A program made the position numbers and the translations under genes. From an uncultured Leucothrix sp. (GTDB taxonomy: Bacteria > Pseudomonadota > Gammaproteobacteria > Thiotrichales > Thiotrichaceae), in the NCBI GenBank assembly GCA_937923375.1, contig CALAJG010000294.1:1-8959 (forward strand): DNA of 8,959 bases. Direction: 5' to 3'. Below, piece after piece: positions 6,658 to 8,959 of the stretch (within the stretch, counting starts at the first letter, position 1; each line of letters starts with the position of its first letter). The notes beneath the pieces are model-generated. The model saw only the letters and a program-made list of their open reading frames with translations, had not been told where the DNA came from and searched no databases.

Positions 6658-7251
6658 ATGAAAATATTAAAAGTTGGCGATACTAAAAAAGCAGCCTGCA
6701 ATCATTGTGAGTCATTTCAAAATGTAACCTTTACGCTGAGAGATGTGCCTTTTAGCGATGACTCTGGGACTGTCAAAGATGTACTAGTAGGTGTTTGTGA
6801 CACTTGTGATTCTGTTGCTGTCTTGCCTCATCAATCTACCCCTGCGATTAAAAGACAGTTAGAGGTCCAGCGTAAGTCATTAGAAAGCCGCGTTCCTGCT
6901 CACATGATTGATATCCTTAACCTAGCCAGTGACAAATTAGGTGGTGGCACGGAGTTCGCCAATAACATTGTGAAGTTCTACATACACGCCTTGTCGAACA
7001 ATGAAATCTCACCTGACCACCTTGCACAATACCTAGATACCGACCTAGCCAAAGGTCCTTCCCAAAAGAGAATCTCCTTAAAAGGGCGTCATCTACAAGA
7101 GGAGCTGAACCTGCTCAAGGGGGTAACTAAAATCCAAAGCACGACTGATTTGTTAAAAAGCGTTGTATTGAAAATCAATGACGATTTATTGGTAAACGAG
7201 GAAAAAAGCACGACTGATCAGCTAAAGAGTGTCTTAGCCGCAACCTGTTAA
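6658..7251 (+). CDS. Putative antitoxin: MqsA/YgiT-like zinc site with RHH-like segment
   Basis: A 197-residue protein. Residues 14-50 hold two CxxC pairs (Cys14/Cys17 and Cys47/Cys50) with nearly the same spacing as the zinc-binding, toxin-binding domain of MqsA/YgiT. Residues about 62-130 look helical and are unrecognised. Residues about 136-178 (KRISLK strand, helix about 144-156, helix about 161-176) resemble a ribbon-helix-helix DNA-binding unit, where MqsA would carry an Xre-type helix-turn-helix. STTDLLKSV (161-169) recurs as STTDQLKSV (184-192), a 23-residue in-frame partial duplication. The gene starts 3 bases after the toxin-like stop, so the pair is one operon. By context it should neutralise the upstream protein and repress at 6316-6332. 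It is longer than MqsA (131 residues). The zinc site is clear; the RHH call is by eye. Confidence 0.65.
   Translation: MKILKVGDTKKAACNHCESFQNVTFTLRDVPFSDDSGTVKDVLVGVCDTCDSVAVLPHQSTPAIKRQLEVQRKSLESRVPAHMIDILNLASDKLGGGTEFANNIVKFYIHALSNNEISPDHLAQYLDTDLAKGPSQKRISLKGRHLQEELNLLKGVTKIQSTTDLLKSVVLKINDDLLVNEEKSTTDQLKSVLAATC
7136..7218 (+). repeat. In-frame direct repeat at the 3' end of the antitoxin-like gene
   Basis: AAAGCACGACTGAT occurs at 7136-7149 and again at 7205-7218, 69 bases (23 codons) apart. Similarity continues weakly beyond both copies, giving STTDLLKSV and STTDQLKSV in the protein. The codons after the identical core have diverged, so the duplication is not very recent. Confidence 0.8.
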
Positions 7252-7269
7252 TCAGCTGGAGACCAGCGA

Positions 7270-7716
7270 ATGAAAGTCAGAAGAGCAGACATAAACGACC
7301 TTCCAATCCTCATCGAATTCATCTTAGAAGAAGCACTAGCCTCTGAGGGTTCGGTCAAAGACTCCAAAAAACTGGAAAAAGGCATTCGTGTCGCTCTGGA
7401 AGACGACTCCGTCGCAATGTATTGGGTATTAGTCGATGAATCAGACAACCCAGTTGGCAGTATTTCTGCCTTGTGGGAATGGAGTGACTGGAACGCGGGT
7501 TATTACTGGTGGATACAAAGCATGTATCTAGCGCCCGATTATAGAGGCAAAGGCAATATGCCTTTACTCATAAATGCTATCACCACAGAAATGGAAAAGC
7601 AGAACGGCTTAGAGCTTCGTTTGTATGTTCATAAAGACAACGAGCGTGCGATAAAGGCTTATCAAAAAGCTTCTTTTGAAAAGTCACCCTACCAAATTAT
7701 GGTGCTGAAGCAATGA
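7270..7716 (+). CDS. GNAT-family N-acetyltransferase
   Basis: A 148-residue cytosolic acetyltransferase that would move the acetyl group of acetyl-CoA to an amine. It opens with the usual MKVRRADINDLPILIEFI. The central strand PVGSISALWEW (61-71) is followed by a strand ending SMYLAPDYRGKGN (84-96), which is motif A for acetyl-CoA pyrophosphate binding, although Asn96 replaces the usual small or hydrophobic residue after RGKG. LRLYVHKDNERAIKAYQKASFE (116-137) is the motif B region. Seven Trp/Tyr residues between 69 and 83 suggest an aromatic substrate pocket. GGAG at 7258-7261 is 8 bases upstream. It lies 18 bases after the antitoxin-like gene, and its last bases overlap the next start (ATGA), so translation is probably coupled to the VOC gene. 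The substrate is unknown. Confidence 0.85.
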   Translation: MKVRRADINDLPILIEFILEEALASEGSVKDSKKLEKGIRVALEDDSVAMYWVLVDESDNPVGSISALWEWSDWNAGYYWWIQSMYLAPDYRGKGNMPLLINAITTEMEKQNGLELRLYVHKDNERAIKAYQKASFEKSPYQIMVLKQ

Positions 7717-8111
7717 AATTAGTCCCTGAACTCTGCTGCGAAGATATTGAAGCCACTAAAAAATTCTATGTCGAAGTACTCGGCTTTACCATCAAATACG
7801 AAAGGCCAGAAGAGCAATTCGCTTACTTCACCCTCGATGGAGTTGATATCATGTCCGAAGGCTTAAATTGGTCTGGTCGGCGGTGGCTTACAGGCAGTAT
7901 GGAAAAACCATTTGGCAGGGGCATCAACTTCGAATGGCAAGTGAACGATATTGATGCTATGTATTCCAGAATCAAAGCGCTGGCTCCAAGTTCAATTTAT
8001 CTTGAGATGGAAACGGCGAAATACCAATGCGCCGACATCCTAGCGGTTCAGAGACAGTTTATTGTCCAAGATCCTAATGGGTATTTGTTTAGATTTTGCT
8101 GTGAAGGTTAG
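7713..8111 (+). CDS. VOC-fold glyoxalase/bleomycin-resistance-like protein
   Basis: A 132-residue protein with two beta-alpha-beta-beta-beta modules of the vicinal oxygen chelate superfamily. Module 1 has MKLVPELCCEDIEATKKFYVEVLGF and FAYFTLDGVDIM. Module 2 has FGRGINFEWQVNDIDAMYSRI and the closing QRQFIVQDPNGYLFRF. The PFGRGINFEWQV and QF-VQDPNGYL segments are closer to bleomycin-binding/BLMA-like and small resistance proteins than to metal-dependent glyoxalase I; a metal set is not evident. Such proteins sequester a drug or act on small molecules. The start ATG overlaps the acetyltransferase stop by 4 bases, pointing to a functional pair, perhaps for modifying and trapping a toxic compound, which is inference. 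A resistance phenotype cannot be read from the sequence. Confidence 0.85.
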   Translation: MKLVPELCCEDIEATKKFYVEVLGFTIKYERPEEQFAYFTLDGVDIMSEGLNWSGRRWLTGSMEKPFGRGINFEWQVNDIDAMYSRIKALAPSSIYLEMETAKYQCADILAVQRQFIVQDPNGYLFRFCCEG

Positions 8112-8137
8112 AGCGTGAATAAAAAGGTGTCCGCAAA

Positions 8138-8716
8138 ATGAAAAGTCATTCTAAAAGAACGTTTATCAAGACTGGCCTAGCTAGCGCACTAAGCGTAACC
8201 GGCTTACTCCCGTTCTTTTCCAGCGCTTATGCGTCAAAAGCAAACTCACCAATGAAAATCACCCCCCTAATTGATGCCTTACGCTCAACCAATAAGCCCG
8301 TCTGTAATAAAGCGGCGATCAAGCTTTTATCACTCCCAGACAACCTTGCCAACTATGATCTCCACCTGCGCAGTGCCGATCTAAGCACAGAAGAAATACA
8401 ACGCATTGCCGACGCAATAAAAGCCGTTCACGCGGCCAATGGCCCGGCATTGCAATCATTTAGCATGAGCTATAATGCGAATCTAAAAGATGGTGGTGTA
8501 CTAAACTTAGTCCAAACCCTGCCAGCGACGCTAACTGAAATAGGACTGGTAGGATGTGGTATCGGTGACGCGGGTGGTGAAGCACTGATGAAATGGGCGA
8601 CAGAAGCGCCAAAACTGCATTGGCTATGTGTTGAGCAAAACCCTTTTTCAGAAGCCACCAAACATAGATTCTATAAATTTGGTCAAGCAAGAAGCGGCCT
8701 GCTTGTGGTTGTTTAG
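8138..8716 (+). CDS. Exported leucine-rich-repeat (RNI-like) protein
   Basis: A 192-residue protein with an N-terminal export signal: SKRTFIK at 5-11 followed by a hydrophobic segment and a likely cleavage after AYA at about residue 32. The KR pair with T-F-I-K resembles a twin-arginine motif with one Arg replaced, so the route (Tat or Sec) is uncertain. Residues about 73-170 form ribonuclease-inhibitor-type leucine-rich repeats: YDLHLRSADLSTEEIQRIADAI, then LQSFSMSYNANLKDGGVLNLVQTL, then LTEIGLVGCGIGDAGGEALMKW, then LHWLCVEQNPFSE. Such a solenoid usually binds another protein; the partner is unknown. The ribosome site is weak (AAGG at 8124-8127, 10 bases before the ATG). It lies 26 bases after the VOC gene and could be the last gene of that run. 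Confidence 0.7.
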   Translation: MKSHSKRTFIKTGLASALSVTGLLPFFSSAYASKANSPMKITPLIDALRSTNKPVCNKAAIKLLSLPDNLANYDLHLRSADLSTEEIQRIADAIKAVHAANGPALQSFSMSYNANLKDGGVLNLVQTLPATLTEIGLVGCGIGDAGGEALMKWATEAPKLHWLCVEQNPFSEATKHRFYKFGQARSGLLVVV

Positions 8717-8731
8717 ATTGACCGAGATACA

Positions 8732-8747
8732 TGAGAGGCAGCTCTCA
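8732..8747. terminator. Small hairpin between convergent LRR and TRAP permease genes
   Basis: TGAGAG (8732-8737) pairs with CTCTCA (8742-8747) around a GCAG loop, in the 51-base gap between two convergent genes. Position favours a shared terminator, but no T-tract follows on either strand, so the call is weak. Confidence 0.3.
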
Positions 8748-8767
8748 AGCAAGCATTGGCCAATACA

Positions 8768-8959
8768 TCACCCCAAAATCCACAAACTCAACTGCGGATA
8801 AGCAATCAACAAAATCAACACAAACAACATAACCACTGCAAAAGGCAATGCCCCTAGAAACACATCCTTAAGCGCAATCCGGTCATCATTCAACGATGCC
8901 TTAATAACAAAACAAGATATCCCCAGTGGCGGCGTCAACAGTCCAATTTCAGCCCCAAC
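8768..8959 (-). CDS. TRAP transporter large permease (DctM-type), C-terminal fragment
   Basis: The reverse strand from the window edge to a TGA at 8770-8768 encodes 63 residues with no stop, the end of a larger gene cut by the window. EIGLLTPPLGISCFVIKA is the conserved ending of the DctM/large membrane subunit of tripartite ATP-independent periplasmic transporters. DVFLGALPFAVVMLFVLILLIAYPQLSLW is the last transmembrane helix and terminal tail of that family. These inner-membrane permeases work with a small membrane subunit and a periplasmic binding protein to take up carboxylates and similar solutes using the sodium or proton gradient. The small subunit and binding protein should lie further right. 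The substrate cannot be told from this end. Confidence 0.88.
   Translation of the reverse strand, partial: VGAEIGLLTPPLGISCFVIKASLNDDRIALKDVFLGALPFAVVMLFVLILLIAYPQLSLWILG

Noticed and set aside
7240..8137. Possible integron gene cassettes (small toxin-antitoxin, GNAT and VOC genes in a row)
   Set aside because: No attC-type core pairs or long imperfect palindromes lie between the genes, and two of the genes overlap by four bases, which cassettes do not do.
1..8959. CRISPR array, tRNA, rRNA or insertion sequence
   Set aside because: No regularly spaced repeats, cloverleaf or rRNA-like sequence, transposase gene or terminal inverted repeats were seen on either strand.

Overview
This window looks like chromosomal DNA from a marine-type gammaproteobacterium. 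The signs are moderate GC, a clear gammaproteobacterial AlkB (its motifs and 216-residue length match my memory of E. coli AlkB), a TRAP-type permease end, an outer-membrane-type lipoprotein and many single-gene units typical of accessory chromosome. Genus cannot be fixed from the sequence alone.

Left part (1-2536, + strand): a glycine-zipper lipoprotein, then 21 bp later an aspartyl/asparaginyl beta-hydroxylase-like 2-oxoglutarate/Fe(II) oxygenase, then a membrane-anchored alpha/beta hydrolase that starts with GTG. The hydrolase converges on and overlaps alkB (2514-3164, - strand), which encodes an oxidative DNA/RNA demethylase.

Middle (3346-6036): an EamA/DMT ten-helix transporter (+) shares its stop region with a convergent AraC-family regulator (-). 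That regulator is divergent from an exported protein ending in a DUF4242 (SCO4226-like, nickel-binding family) domain. The divergent intergenic region holds a long inverted repeat that could be the regulator's operator. The true starts of both genes are probably internal to the longest reading frames: ATG at 5177 (- strand) for the regulator and ATG at 5344 for the DUF4242 protein.

Right part (6037-8716, + strand): a terminator-like hairpin is followed by a promoter whose -10 box lies inside a perfect 7-3-7 palindrome. This drives a two-gene module that looks like an MqsR/DUF4258-type toxin followed by an antitoxin with a YgiT/MqsA-like four-cysteine zinc site. The antitoxin carries what looks like a ribbon-helix-helix segment instead of MqsA's usual C-terminal Xre helix-turn-helix, and has an in-frame partial duplication at its C-terminus. 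The same run continues with a GNAT acetyltransferase, a bleomycin-resistance/VOC-fold protein (start overlapping the previous stop) and an exported leucine-rich-repeat protein. The window ends inside a TRAP transporter large permease gene (- strand, C-terminal 63 residues).

The most noteworthy item is the toxin-antitoxin-like module at 6303-7251 with its palindromic promoter and unusual antitoxin architecture. Functions are inferred from motifs read by eye; no database search was possible.
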